This document shows positions 17,191 through 25,792 of a stretch of DNA of 64,000 bases, in pieces. Where the stretch lies: NCBI GenBank assembly GCA_023666665.1, contig JAMPBN010000001.1, forward strand, positions 121,246 through 185,245, in the 5' to 3' direction. Position 1 is the stretch's first letter. Every line of letters begins with the position of its first letter. Position numbers and translations under genes: made by a program. Under the pieces are notes generated by a model. The model saw nothing but the letters and a program-made list of their open reading frames with translations. It did not search any database and was not told the origin of the DNA. Origin of the DNA: Prevotella sp. GTDB lineage: Bacteria > Bacteroidota > Bacteroidia > Bacteroidales > Muribaculaceae.

Positions 17191-17774
17191 ACAACTCCCC
17201 ACTGCCCACTGCCCACTGCCCACTTTATAGGGTAAACGAGGTTTTTTATTCCCTGCAGGGCGAGGGCGTTTGGACAGGATGCGCTGCGGTTTTTGTGAGG
17301 CTGAGCGGGTGCAACAGGGCGTGTGAGTTTTGCGACACGGATTTTCGCTCGTTCACCGAGATGAGCGAGGCGGAGATTGTGGCCGAAGTTTGCAAGTATC
17401 CCGCGGAGATGGTGGTGATTACCGGCGGAGAGCCCGCGCTGCAACTCACGGAATCACTGGTTGATGCTCTACACGCGGCATCAAAGAAAGTTCACGTTGA
17501 AACCAACGGCTCGCTGCCTCTGCCAGCCAACGTTGATTGGGTAACCTGCTCGCCCAAATTACCTCCCTACGACATTACGCGCATCGACGAACTTAAAGTG
17601 GTGCTGACTGCCGACTGCGACCCCGAGGCCGTTGCCGCACAACTGCCCTCGGCATCAGCTTATTGCCTTCAGCCACTAAGTTGCACAAATACGGCAGAAT
17701 GCGTCGGCTACATCAAGGCGCATCCGCGCTGGCGGCTCTCGCTCCAAACCCACAAACTCATAGACATTCCCTAA
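17187..17774 (+). CDS. queE: 7-carboxy-7-deazaguanine synthase with a repeat-encoded N-terminus
   Basis: This 195-residue radical SAM enzyme makes the 7-deazaguanine ring from QueD's product. The cluster motif is CNRACEFC (Cx3Cx2C), followed by DTDF, and GGEPALQ binds S-adenosylmethionine. The conserved beginning is YRVNEVFYSLQGEG. Between the ATG at 17187 and that segment lies a GCCCACT heptamer repeat, read as SPLPTAHCPL. No other ATG is available, and ATG 17187 overlaps the queD stop, so the repeat is probably translated. The protein is otherwise of normal length for the short Bacteroidetes type. Confidence 0.92.
   Translation: MNNSPLPTAHCPLYRVNEVFYSLQGEGVWTGCAAVFVRLSGCNRACEFCDTDFRSFTEMSEAEIVAEVCKYPAEMVVITGGEPALQLTESLVDALHAASKKVHVETNGSLPLPANVDWVTCSPKLPPYDITRIDELKVVLTADCDPEAVAAQLPSASAYCLQPLSCTNTAECVGYIKAHPRWRLSLQTHKLIDIP
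17197..17224 (+). repeat. Heptamer tandem repeat, unit GCCCACT, inside the queE start region
   Basis: CCCCACT is followed by GCCCACT three times, all contiguous. The run is placed just after the queE start codon and in frame. The same unit occurs inside the DbpA-like gene at 51794. Confidence 0.9.
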
Positions 17775-17786
17775 CCTCTTGGATAG

Positions 17787-18944
17787 ATGAAAAGGGTTGC
17801 CATAATATTTCCGAATTATGCCGTAGGGGGAGCCGAAACGGTGACCAATATGCTGGCGGAGGCTTTGCGAACTCGCGGTTTTGAATTTGTTTTGGTCACA
17901 TCAGGCTCTAAAGCTGAGGTTAAATCAGCTGCTTTTTCTGAAGTATTGGCACTTGACTTCCTGACATCGCGCTATGACCCGACCGTGACCGCACGTCTTG
18001 CCGAGGCTTTGCAACCACTTAACATTGACATTATCTGGCTGGCTGTGGACGAACTTGCCGCTATTCGGAGTTTGCGCAAGGCGCTGAGCCCCGGAGGAAA
18101 GATAATTTATCACCTGCACGGCGTACCGTTTTATCAGGCCACCATCAAGGCGGCTTATCACGACAACCCTAACAATCCGGTGGCAATAGCCAAGTGGTTC
18201 TTTTTCAAACACCTGCGCGAAAATCTGTTTAAGTCTTACACCCGGCGCTACATTAAGCGCACGCGCCAAACGGCATCCGATGTAGATTCATTCATCACAC
18301 TATCAGAAGGCTACACCCGGGAACTGGTCGATAAATTCCCTGAATATGCCGCAAAATTTCAGACGATACACAACCCGATTGCCGAAAGTGGCGACATTGT
18401 AGTTCCGGAGAAGAAGACTGAAATCCTCTATCTTGGCAGATTGACCCGCGCAGACAAACACCCGGATTTACTGCTTAAAATCTTTGCCAAAGTTGCTGCC
18501 GCGCATCCGCAGTGGACGCTGAAAATTGTTGGCGACGGCCCTGAGCGCGAGCACCTTGAGCGACTGGCCAAGAAACTTCATATAGACCGACAGACGCAGT
18601 TCACCGGTTTCACCTCAACACCGGCGGAACATTTGGCCACAGCATCAATTCTTTGCCTTACCTCGAAATGCGAAAGTTGGGGGATGGTACTGATTGAAGC
18701 TATGCAATATGGCGTTACGCCAGTGGCATTCAACTGCTCTGCCGGGGTTGAAGAAGTGCTTTCAGACGGACGCGGCATATTGGTGCCACCCGGCAAAATC
18801 AACACTTACGCCGACGAAGTCAACAGACTGATTGACAACCCTAAGAGTAGGCAACAGATTTGCAGCAATCACGCAGATTTCATCAAGTCATTATCCATTA
18901 AAAACATTGTAACGCAATGGGAGAAACTTCTGCAAAATCAATAG
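17787..18944 (+). CDS. GT4-family glycosyltransferase
   Basis: This 385-residue protein has a GT-B fold. Its N-terminal acceptor domain begins KRVAIIFPNYAVGGAETVTNML. The C-terminal donor domain contains LYLGRLTRADKHPDLLLKIF, VGDGPE and the retaining-enzyme signature EAMQYGVTPVAFNCSAGVEE, in which Glu contacts the nucleotide sugar. Donor and acceptor are unknown. It is closely related to the next gene over its whole length, so the pair arose by tandem duplication. With the CDP-glycerol-transferase-like gene it forms a small surface-polysaccharide group. Confidence 0.88.
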   Translation: MKRVAIIFPNYAVGGAETVTNMLAEALRTRGFEFVLVTSGSKAEVKSAAFSEVLALDFLTSRYDPTVTARLAEALQPLNIDIIWLAVDELAAIRSLRKALSPGGKIIYHLHGVPFYQATIKAAYHDNPNNPVAIAKWFFFKHLRENLFKSYTRRYIKRTRQTASDVDSFITLSEGYTRELVDKFPEYAAKFQTIHNPIAESGDIVVPEKKTEILYLGRLTRADKHPDLLLKIFAKVAAAHPQWTLKIVGDGPEREHLERLAKKLHIDRQTQFTGFTSTPAEHLATASILCLTSKCESWGMVLIEAMQYGVTPVAFNCSAGVEEVLSDGRGILVPPGKINTYADEVNRLIDNPKSRQQICSNHADFIKSLSIKNIVTQWEKLLQNQ

Positions 18945-20113
18945 CGCGGGTTAGGGTTGCGGCAGTACTGCCCTCATACTTCGGAGGGGGCGAAACGGTG
19001 ACCAACGCATTGGTTAAAGCCCTCAGACCGAAGGGTTATGAGTTCATTTTAATCACCCACGCCGCAAATGCTGAAAAACGCTCCGAAGTAATCCGGGAGA
19101 TGTTTGACGACTGCGTTGGCGTTGATATTGACCTGGCGCACTATTCGTTAAGCACGACCAAGGTGTTGACCGAGATTCTGCGTCCGCTCAAGATTGATAT
19201 TCTTTGGCTCATCGGCGATGAGTTCAGCAATATTCCGACTTTACGCGAAGCGCTGAATCCCGGTGCAAAAATATTTTACCACCTTCACAGCGTGCCATTT
19301 TATCAGGCAAAGTTAAAAGACACTTTCCACGGCAAGAGGTCAAACATCGCGGCATATGCGGGCTGGTTTTTAATTAAGCACTTGCGCGAAAAGCTGTTTA
19401 ACTCATACCAACTGAGGTATATGCAGCGCTCGCGCCAAACTGCCGCCGATACCGACCGCTTCATAACCATTAGCCAGGGCTACACCCGGCAACTTGCAGC
19501 GTTGAATCCCGACTTGGCAGCAAAATTCCTAACCATACATAACCCTCTGATTCAGCGCACCGGAACGTTTTCGCTGATAGAAAAGCAGAATGAAATACTG
19601 TTTCTCGGTCGCTTGACCCGGGCAGACAAGCGCCCGGATTTGCTGCTTAAAATATTTGCCAAGGTAGCTTCGTCACATCCTCAATGGCAGCTGAAGATTG
19701 TTGGCGACGGCCCTGAACGCCAAAATCTTGAGCAACTCGCCCGGGAACTTCACATTGACCGTCAGACTCAGTTTGTCGGCTATTCCGCAAACCCGGCCGA
19801 ACACCTTGCTGCGGCATCAATTCTATGTATGACTTCGGCATTTGAGGGCTGGGGAATGGCGCTGGTCGAGGCGCTGCAATATGGAGTAGCACCAATGGCA
19901 TTCAACTGCTCGGCCGGGGTTGAGGAAATTCTGACTGACGGCAGAGGCATACTCGTGCCACCCGGCGAGATTGACCGCTACGCAGCCGAACTCGCCCGGC
20001 TAATGGACTCAGCCGTACTGCGTCAAGAACTTGTTGGCTCGGCATCAAAATTTTTGAAGTCACTTTCAATCACCAATATTGCTCCGCAATGGGAACAGCT
20101 TTTTAATGAGTAA
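18917..20113 (+). CDS. GT4-family glycosyltransferase, paralogue of the preceding gene
   Basis: This 398-residue protein, if started at ATG 18917, overlaps the previous gene by 28 bases. A later start is possible because the conserved part begins only at VRVAAVLPSYFGGGETV. It keeps the donor-domain signatures FLGRLTRADKRPDLLLKIF and EALQYGVAPMAFNCSAGVEE and aligns with its neighbour without large gaps (YHLHSVPFYQAK against YHLHGVPFYQAT). Divergence is concentrated in the N-terminal acceptor half, which suggests related but different acceptors. Confidence 0.86.
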   Translation: MGETSAKSIARVRVAAVLPSYFGGGETVTNALVKALRPKGYEFILITHAANAEKRSEVIREMFDDCVGVDIDLAHYSLSTTKVLTEILRPLKIDILWLIGDEFSNIPTLREALNPGAKIFYHLHSVPFYQAKLKDTFHGKRSNIAAYAGWFLIKHLREKLFNSYQLRYMQRSRQTAADTDRFITISQGYTRQLAALNPDLAAKFLTIHNPLIQRTGTFSLIEKQNEILFLGRLTRADKRPDLLLKIFAKVASSHPQWQLKIVGDGPERQNLEQLARELHIDRQTQFVGYSANPAEHLAAASILCMTSAFEGWGMALVEALQYGVAPMAFNCSAGVEEILTDGRGILVPPGEIDRYAAELARLMDSAVLRQELVGSASKFLKSLSITNIAPQWEQLFNE

Positions 20114-21341
20114 GAAAGAAGAAAACCACCTTATCCGCAATCTGCGCCGCGCGCCCGGTTCTGCTGCGCTGAAGATGAAAAAATGGTATTACCGACACAT
20201 TTTTATGCCGGCAAAGCTACGCTCCGTTCGTAAGAAAGAGCGCATCAGGGTGGTTTTTGTGGTTGCCAATCTCAGCTGCTGGAAAACGGAGTCGCTCTAT
20301 CAGGCAATGTTGGCCAACAAACGCTTCGAGCCGATATTGCTGGTTCTCGGATTTATCGGAAAACCGGACTTTGAAAACATCGAAACATATTTCCGCACCA
20401 AGGGCTACGACTACAAAAAGATTTCAGACGAACAGACAATTTGCAGCGCACTGCATCCGGATATTATTTTCTATCAGCAGCCATATGAGGATATACTTCC
20501 GGTCAAACATATGTATTACAACAATATGGGTGCGCTGTTTTGCTACGTATCGTACTCAATGCGTAGCACGCTCAACATACTGAACACAAACATAAAGTTC
20601 AACCGAATTTGCTGGCAAGTGTATTACGAAAATGAGCTGAATCTGACGACGTATAGCAACATCAACCCCAAATACACTGCCGCCGGATTGGTTACCGGCC
20701 TGCCGGTAATGGACGACCTGATACAGCCGAGCGAAAACTTTCCGGACCCATGGAAACCATCGCCCGGGAAGAAACGCATAATCTACGCACCACACCACTC
20801 TATCGACAATGACCCGCTGTTCCATACGGCAACATTTCTTGAAACCGGGCCGGTAATGCTCGAAATGGCCGAGAAATATGCCGACAGGGTGCAATGGGCA
20901 TTCAAGCCGCACCCGTTTTTGCGCGTCAAGCTCGAAAAAGTCTGGGGCAAAGAAGCCACCGACGAATATTTCAACCGCTGGGCAAACGTAGAGTGGAGCC
21001 AATATGAATCAGGCGAATATATGGGACTGTTCAAGCACTCGGATGCGATGATTCACGATTGCGGATCGTTTACCATAGAATACCTCTACACGGAAAAGCC
21101 GGTGATGTATCTGACACTTGACCACAAGCTGCCTCAGGAATACAACGAGATGAATCTGCGGGCGCTCGACGTTCACTATCAGGGCAATACCCGCGAGGCC
21201 ATTGAGCAGTTCATCTGCGACGTGCTGGCCGGCAATGATCCCAAGCGCTATGAGCGCGAGGCTTATCGCCGCAATTATCTCGTTCCGCCGGGCAACACCT
21301 CTGCCTGCCAAAACATCATCACCGCCATTCTCGGAAAATAA
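20106..21341 (+). CDS. CDP-glycerol glycerophosphotransferase-like (TagB/TagF family) protein
   Basis: The start is taken as ATG 20106, overlapping the preceding stop, giving 411 residues. After a basic N-terminal segment comes a Rossmann-like half (IRVVFVVANLSCWKTESLYQAM). The second half carries RIIYAPHHSI, WAFKPHPFLR and SDAMIHDCGSFTIEYLYTEKPVMYL, which match the TagB/TagF pattern in which His and Asp/Ser-rich loops bind CDP-glycerol or a CDP-polyol. In Bacteroidetes such proteins are thought to decorate capsules or other glycans. The actual substrate is unknown. Confidence 0.78.
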   Translation: MSKKEENHLIRNLRRAPGSAALKMKKWYYRHIFMPAKLRSVRKKERIRVVFVVANLSCWKTESLYQAMLANKRFEPILLVLGFIGKPDFENIETYFRTKGYDYKKISDEQTICSALHPDIIFYQQPYEDILPVKHMYYNNMGALFCYVSYSMRSTLNILNTNIKFNRICWQVYYENELNLTTYSNINPKYTAAGLVTGLPVMDDLIQPSENFPDPWKPSPGKKRIIYAPHHSIDNDPLFHTATFLETGPVMLEMAEKYADRVQWAFKPHPFLRVKLEKVWGKEATDEYFNRWANVEWSQYESGEYMGLFKHSDAMIHDCGSFTIEYLYTEKPVMYLTLDHKLPQEYNEMNLRALDVHYQGNTREAIEQFICDVLAGNDPKRYEREAYRRNYLVPPGNTSACQNIITAILGK

Positions 21342-21361
21342 GGTGCATTGTTTGCAAAAAA

Positions 21362-21393
21362 TTTGGAAATTTAAGCAAAAATGCCTACCTTTG
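21362..21393 (+). promoter_or_regulatory. Promoter of the small ORF/GNAT pair
   Basis: TTTG at 21362-21365 and TACCTTTG at 21386-21393 are 20 bases apart. The start codon follows 31 bases later. Confidence 0.75.
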
Positions 21394-21423
21394 CGTTATT
21401 CAATAATATAGACAATAATCGCA

Positions 21424-21621
21424 ATGATACGTTCAATTCCTAATCCACCTATGGGTCGTGAAGATATTTCACGATTTAGAGCCACCTTGGAGAAGCATCT
21501 CCGGGAACGCTACAGTATGGAAGAACAACGCCAGATAGAACGCCGAAGGATTCGGTCTAAAGCTATTGCGAATAAAATAATATCAAATTGCGGTGGCAAG
21601 AATCCCCTACTCGGAAATTGA
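21424..21621 (+). CDS. Small basic protein upstream of a GNAT gene, possible antitoxin
   Basis: This 65-residue protein has no family I recognise. The middle is strongly helical and charged (EDISRFRATLEKHLRERYSMEEQRQIERRRIRSKAIANKIIS), with a Gly/Pro-containing start and end. It has its own promoter and overlaps the GNAT start by 29 bases. A small gene before a CGDxxLDxFF-type acetyltransferase is the usual order in GNAT toxin-antitoxin pairs, so it may be the antitoxin. No ribbon-helix-helix pattern is obvious, so this stays a hypothesis. The base composition is more AT-rich than the neighbourhood. Confidence 0.65.
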   Translation: MIRSIPNPPMGREDISRFRATLEKHLRERYSMEEQRQIERRRIRSKAIANKIISNCGGKNPLLGN

Positions 21622-22159
21622 TTTTCACATAAGACTTATGACTGATGCAGACTATGAAAATATGTCTGCATTTTCTTGCGGCGACACTGAATTGGATAAT
21701 TTTTTCAGAAATGAGGTCAGAGAATGCGTTAATAAGCATTATCTGGCAGCTTACTCTGTGCTATCCCCAAAGGAAGAAATAATAGCCGCATTTACTCTAA
21801 TGAACGATGCCCTCATGATAGAGAGCCAAACCGCCAAAGAAGATTTCATAGATGATATGCGGTTTGAAACAGAACCCGACATCGTTGATTTTTTCAAACG
21901 ACAAACTTCTTATCCGGCAATCAACATCGGACACCTTGGCACAGCGTCCCCTCACCAATGCAAAGGAATTGGAATGGCCATCATAGAACTGGTGGCAAAT
22001 ACCTTTCAAGAATATAAGCAGGCGGGTTGTCAGTTTATCACGGTAGATGCCCTAAATAATAGCCGAACAACCAGGTTTTACCTTGATAACGGTTTTTATT
22101 TTCAGACCAACAAAGACTTTTATTCTTCAACCAGGCGAATGTATAGAATCCTAAATTAA
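21593..22159 (+). CDS. GNAT acetyltransferase, toxin-like
   Basis: This 188-residue protein starts at GTG 21593; an ATG at 21637 would remove the first strand. The segment FSCGDTELDNFFRNE is the hallmark of the TacT/AtaT-like GNAT group, whose members acetylate aminoacyl-tRNA. INIGHLGTASPHQCKGIGMAIIELV contains the acetyl-CoA-binding loop (Q-x-x-G-I-G), and VDALNNSRTTRFYLDNGF follows at the C-terminal end. It lies in an AT-richer patch, which hints at acquisition. Whether it is toxic or an ordinary acetyltransferase cannot be told. Confidence 0.8.
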   Translation: MARIPYSEIDFHIRLMTDADYENMSAFSCGDTELDNFFRNEVRECVNKHYLAAYSVLSPKEEIIAAFTLMNDALMIESQTAKEDFIDDMRFETEPDIVDFFKRQTSYPAINIGHLGTASPHQCKGIGMAIIELVANTFQEYKQAGCQFITVDALNNSRTTRFYLDNGFYFQTNKDFYSSTRRMYRILN

Positions 22160-22161
22160 AT

Positions 22162-25100
22162 ATGAAACAGTTATTTTTTGCTATTGCTATTGCCGCTACG
22201 GTTGCGGCATCGGCAGCCGACGCGCCTCTGTGGCTGCGCAATGCGGCAATTTCGCCTGACGGCACCACTATTGCATTTACCTACAAGGGAGATATTTACT
22301 CCGTGCCGGTTGGCGGCGGCCGCGCCACGCAGCTGACTTCCGACCCGGCATTTGACACCAAGCCTTTCTGGAGCCCTGACGGCAAGCAGATTGCATTCAA
22401 CTCCGACCGCCAGCAGGGTATGGACGTTTTCGTGATGCCCTCAACGGGCGGCACTCCGCGCCGCATCACCACCAACTCTGCCAAAGAGACGCTGCTGGGC
22501 TGGTCGGGCAATGACACAATCCTGTTTTCAGGAAATCTGATGCCCGCAGTCAACGCCATGCAGGGGGCATTTCAGACGCAGGTCTACAAGGTGGGAGTTT
22601 CCACCCCCTCGCGCCCCGAAATGCTGGCATCCTGGCCGATGCAGGCAGCCAGCGTGGACCCCAAGGGCCGCATTCTCTATCAAGACCGCAAGGGATATGA
22701 AGACGTGCTGCGCAAGCACGAACACTCGTCGGGTACGGCAGACGTTTGGCTCTACGAAAACGGTAGATACACGCAGCGAACCCACTCAAACGTTCAGAAT
22801 CAAAACCCCATATGGGCCTCAGGCAATGACTTTTATTACCTGAGCGAGGAGAGCAACGGCACGATGAACGTGCATCGCCGCACATTGGGAGCAACCGCCG
22901 CCACTGCGCTGACAAAGTTTGAGCGCCACCCGGTGCGTTCACTTTCGGCAGCCGACAACGGCACTCTGGCATTCTCGTGGAACGGCGAACTCTACACCCT
23001 GGCTCCCGGAGCCACAGAGCCGCAGAAGGTCAATGTTGAAATCATTGCCGATAAATATCGCCCCGAAATCGAGAAATCGAACTCGGGCTACAGCGCATCG
23101 TCGGTGTCGGTAAGTCCCGACGGCGAAGAAGTCGCGTTCATTCATCGCGGCGACGTTTACGTCACCTCGGTAAAATATAAAACCACCAAGCGCATAACCA
23201 ACACTCCGGAGCAGGAGCGCAACGTTGACTTTGCCCCCGACGGCCGTTCGTTGGTCTACGACTCGGAGCGCGGCGGCCTGTGGCAACTCTTCACCGCATC
23301 GCTCACCGACAAGAACGAGAAGCACTTCACCTATGCCAACTCCATTGAGGAGAAGCTGCTTTATGCCTCGCCCGACGCTCTGCCGGCATTTCAGCCGGCA
23401 TATTCGCCCGACGGCAAAAAGGTGGCATTTCTTGAAAACCGCACCGCGCTGCGCACCATTGATGCCGACAACGGCAAACACGCGACCACGGTGCTTGACG
23501 GCAAATATAACTATTCTTATACCGACGGTGACGTGTCATATGAATGGGCACCCGACTCGCGTTGGTTCCTGATTGACTATATTGGCATCGGCGGCTGGAA
23601 CAATACCGATATCGCACTGGTTAGCGCCGACGGCAAAGAGGTTATAGATCTGACCGAGAGCGGCTATTCCGACGGCGGAGCCAAGTGGGCAATGGGCGGC
23701 AAAGCGTTGCTCTGGAGCACCGACCGCAACGGCTATCGCAGCCACGGCTCATGGGGTTCGCAGCGCGATGTTTATGCGATGTTTCTTGACCCCGAAGCGT
23801 ATGACCGCTTCCGCATGAGCGAGGAGGAAATTGCCCTTGCCGACGCCGACAAGAAAGATGACAAAAAAGACGACGACAACAAGGACGAAGACAAAGAGAA
23901 AAAAGAAAAGGTTAAACCCCTCGAATTTGAATTGCCAAACGCCAAATATCGCACAGTGCGCCTGACTCCCGGAGCGGGCAGCTATGCCGACTATCTGCTC
24001 AACAAAGACGGCTCCAAGTTCTACTATCTGAGCGGCGGCGACCTGTGGGTGAAAGACACCAAGAAGGGCGACACCAAGGTGCTGACCAAAGGAGCCGGCT
24101 ACAGCTCGCTGGTACCCGACAAGAAGGGAGAAAACGCCTATCTCGGAGGCTGGCAGATTGCCAAAATCAACCTTGGCAGCGGCGGCAAGGAAACAGTAGA
24201 GTTCGATGCCGAGCGCGACTACTCTCCGGCCCGCGAACGCGAATATATGTTCGACCATATGCACAAGCAAGTGAAAGACAAGTTCTACGACCCGAATCTC
24301 CACGGAGTTGACTGGGAGTTCTATGGCCGGGAATATCGCCGCTTTTTGCCTCACATAGACAATAATTATGACTTTGCCGAATTGCTCTCGGAGATTCTCG
24401 GCGAGCTGAACGCCTCGCACACGGGCGGTCGCTACGGCGGCAGCTATGCTTATCGTCAGACTGCCTCGTTAGGTGCTTTCTTCGATCCTAATTACGACGG
24501 CAAAGGACTGAAAGTCACCGAAGTGATAAATCGCGGACCGTTGGCCACCAAGAGCGCCTCGGTTAAGCCCGGCGACGTAATCATAGCAATTGACGGCACT
24601 GAAATTGCTCCCGGAGCCGACTATTATCCGCTGCTCGAAAACAAAATCGGCAAGCGCACACGCCTCACCATCAAGCGCAAGGGGGGAAAGACTGAAGACA
24701 TCACCGTGAAACCCACCTCGCAGGGAGCAGTTTCCAACCTGCTCTATCGCCGCTGGGTTGAGCGCAACCAGGCCTATGTTGACTCCCTGTCGGGTGGCCG
24801 TATCGGCTACGTTCACGTTGAGGGAATGGACTCGCCGAGCTTCCGCGAGGTATTCTCCGAACTGCTCGGCAAGTATCGCAATCGCGATGCCGTGGTGGTT
24901 GACACGCGCTGGAACGGCGGCGGCTGGCTCCACAACGACATTGCCGTCCTGCTCAGCGGCAAGGAATACGTGCGCTTCACTCCGCGAGGCCAGTATATCG
25001 GTTCGGAGCCGTTCACGCAGTGGACCAAGCCGTCGGCAATGCTAGTCAACGAAAGCAACTACTCCGATGCCCACGGCACTCCCTTCGTCTACAAGACCCT

Positions 25101-25350
25101 GGGAATCGGCAAACTTGTGGGCGCACCGGTGCCGGGAACAATGACGGCGGTATGGTGGGAAAATCAAGTTGACCCGACCATCATATTCGGCATTCCGCAG
25201 GTAACGTCGCGCTCAATGGACGGCACGGTGCTTGAAAACACCCAGCTGAACCCCGACATAGTGGTCTACAACAATCCCGCAGAGGTAATCAACGGCGCTG
25301 ACCGTCAGCTTGAAGCGGCAGTGCGCTCGCTGCTCGACGAGCTGAAGTAA
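22162..25350 (+). CDS. Tricorn-like S41 protease with N-terminal beta-propeller
   Basis: This 1062-residue secreted or periplasmic protein has a signal peptide ending ATVAASA. TolB/WD-like repeats (ISPDGTTIAF, FSPDGKQIAF, VSPDGEEVAF and others) occupy residues ~25-560. A highly charged linker of Lys, Asp and Glu follows near 565-590, then a second propeller-like part, a C1-type helical segment, a PDZ domain (~770-860) and the S41 serine protease domain. The nucleophile is probably Ser ~968 in NESNYSDAHGTPF, after VVDTRWNGGGW. It resembles archaeal tricorn protease and likely trims peptides outside the cytoplasm. Confidence 0.9.
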   Translation: MKQLFFAIAIAATVAASAADAPLWLRNAAISPDGTTIAFTYKGDIYSVPVGGGRATQLTSDPAFDTKPFWSPDGKQIAFNSDRQQGMDVFVMPSTGGTPRRITTNSAKETLLGWSGNDTILFSGNLMPAVNAMQGAFQTQVYKVGVSTPSRPEMLASWPMQAASVDPKGRILYQDRKGYEDVLRKHEHSSGTADVWLYENGRYTQRTHSNVQNQNPIWASGNDFYYLSEESNGTMNVHRRTLGATAATALTKFERHPVRSLSAADNGTLAFSWNGELYTLAPGATEPQKVNVEIIADKYRPEIEKSNSGYSASSVSVSPDGEEVAFIHRGDVYVTSVKYKTTKRITNTPEQERNVDFAPDGRSLVYDSERGGLWQLFTASLTDKNEKHFTYANSIEEKLLYASPDALPAFQPAYSPDGKKVAFLENRTALRTIDADNGKHATTVLDGKYNYSYTDGDVSYEWAPDSRWFLIDYIGIGGWNNTDIALVSADGKEVIDLTESGYSDGGAKWAMGGKALLWSTDRNGYRSHGSWGSQRDVYAMFLDPEAYDRFRMSEEEIALADADKKDDKKDDDNKDEDKEKKEKVKPLEFELPNAKYRTVRLTPGAGSYADYLLNKDGSKFYYLSGGDLWVKDTKKGDTKVLTKGAGYSSLVPDKKGENAYLGGWQIAKINLGSGGKETVEFDAERDYSPAREREYMFDHMHKQVKDKFYDPNLHGVDWEFYGREYRRFLPHIDNNYDFAELLSEILGELNASHTGGRYGGSYAYRQTASLGAFFDPNYDGKGLKVTEVINRGPLATKSASVKPGDVIIAIDGTEIAPGADYYPLLENKIGKRTRLTIKRKGGKTEDITVKPTSQGAVSNLLYRRWVERNQAYVDSLSGGRIGYVHVEGMDSPSFREVFSELLGKYRNRDAVVVDTRWNGGGWLHNDIAVLLSGKEYVRFTPRGQYIGSEPFTQWTKPSAMLVNESNYSDAHGTPFVYKTLGIGKLVGAPVPGTMTAVWWENQVDPTIIFGIPQVTSRSMDGTVLENTQLNPDIVVYNNPAEVINGADRQLEAAVRSLLDELK

Positions 25351-25386
25351 TTGTGTGAAAAACATTTAAAAACCCTCGGGCGTTTA

Positions 25387-25416
25387 TTGTATAATTGCAA
25401 AAATTACGTACTTTTG
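25387..25416 (+). promoter_or_regulatory. Promoter of rsfS-ftsH
   Basis: TTG at 25387-25389 and TACTTTTG at 25409-25416 are 19 bases apart. The leader to the rsfS start is only ten bases. Confidence 0.7.
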
Positions 25417-25426
25417 CCATTCGATT

Positions 25427-25789
25427 ATGAAAATAGACAATTCATCATTGGCCGGAAAAATCATTGCCGGCATACAGGAGCGCAAAGGGCGCAAAATCAC
25501 TCACATAAACCTCGAAGCCCTTGAGTCAAGTCCAGCGCCGGACTTTATAATCTGCGAGGGAACCTCTGCCACCCACGTGGGGTCCATCGCCGATTCAGTC
25601 CGCGATTATCTGCTGGAACACGGCCACATCAAGCCGTATAACTACGACGGCTACGGCCAGTCGCAATGGATAGTGCTGGACTACGGTTCGGCGCTGGTTC
25701 ACATCTTCACCCCCGAGCAACGCCAACGCTACAACCTCGAAGAGCTTTGGAGCGACGGCAAAATCACCGAAATCCCCGACTTAGATTAA
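25427..25789 (+). CDS. rsfS: Ribosomal silencing factor RsfS
   Basis: This 120-residue protein binds ribosomal protein L14 and blocks subunit joining in starved cells. Family marks are DFIICEGTSATHVGSIADSV in the first half and WIVLDYGSALVHIFTPEQR followed by YNLEELWSDG near the end. Length is normal. Three bases separate it from ftsH, so the two form an operon, an arrangement common in Bacteroidetes. Confidence 0.94.
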   Translation: MKIDNSSLAGKIIAGIQERKGRKITHINLEALESSPAPDFIICEGTSATHVGSIADSVRDYLLEHGHIKPYNYDGYGQSQWIVLDYGSALVHIFTPEQRQRYNLEELWSDGKITEIPDLD

Positions 25790-25792
25790 CCC

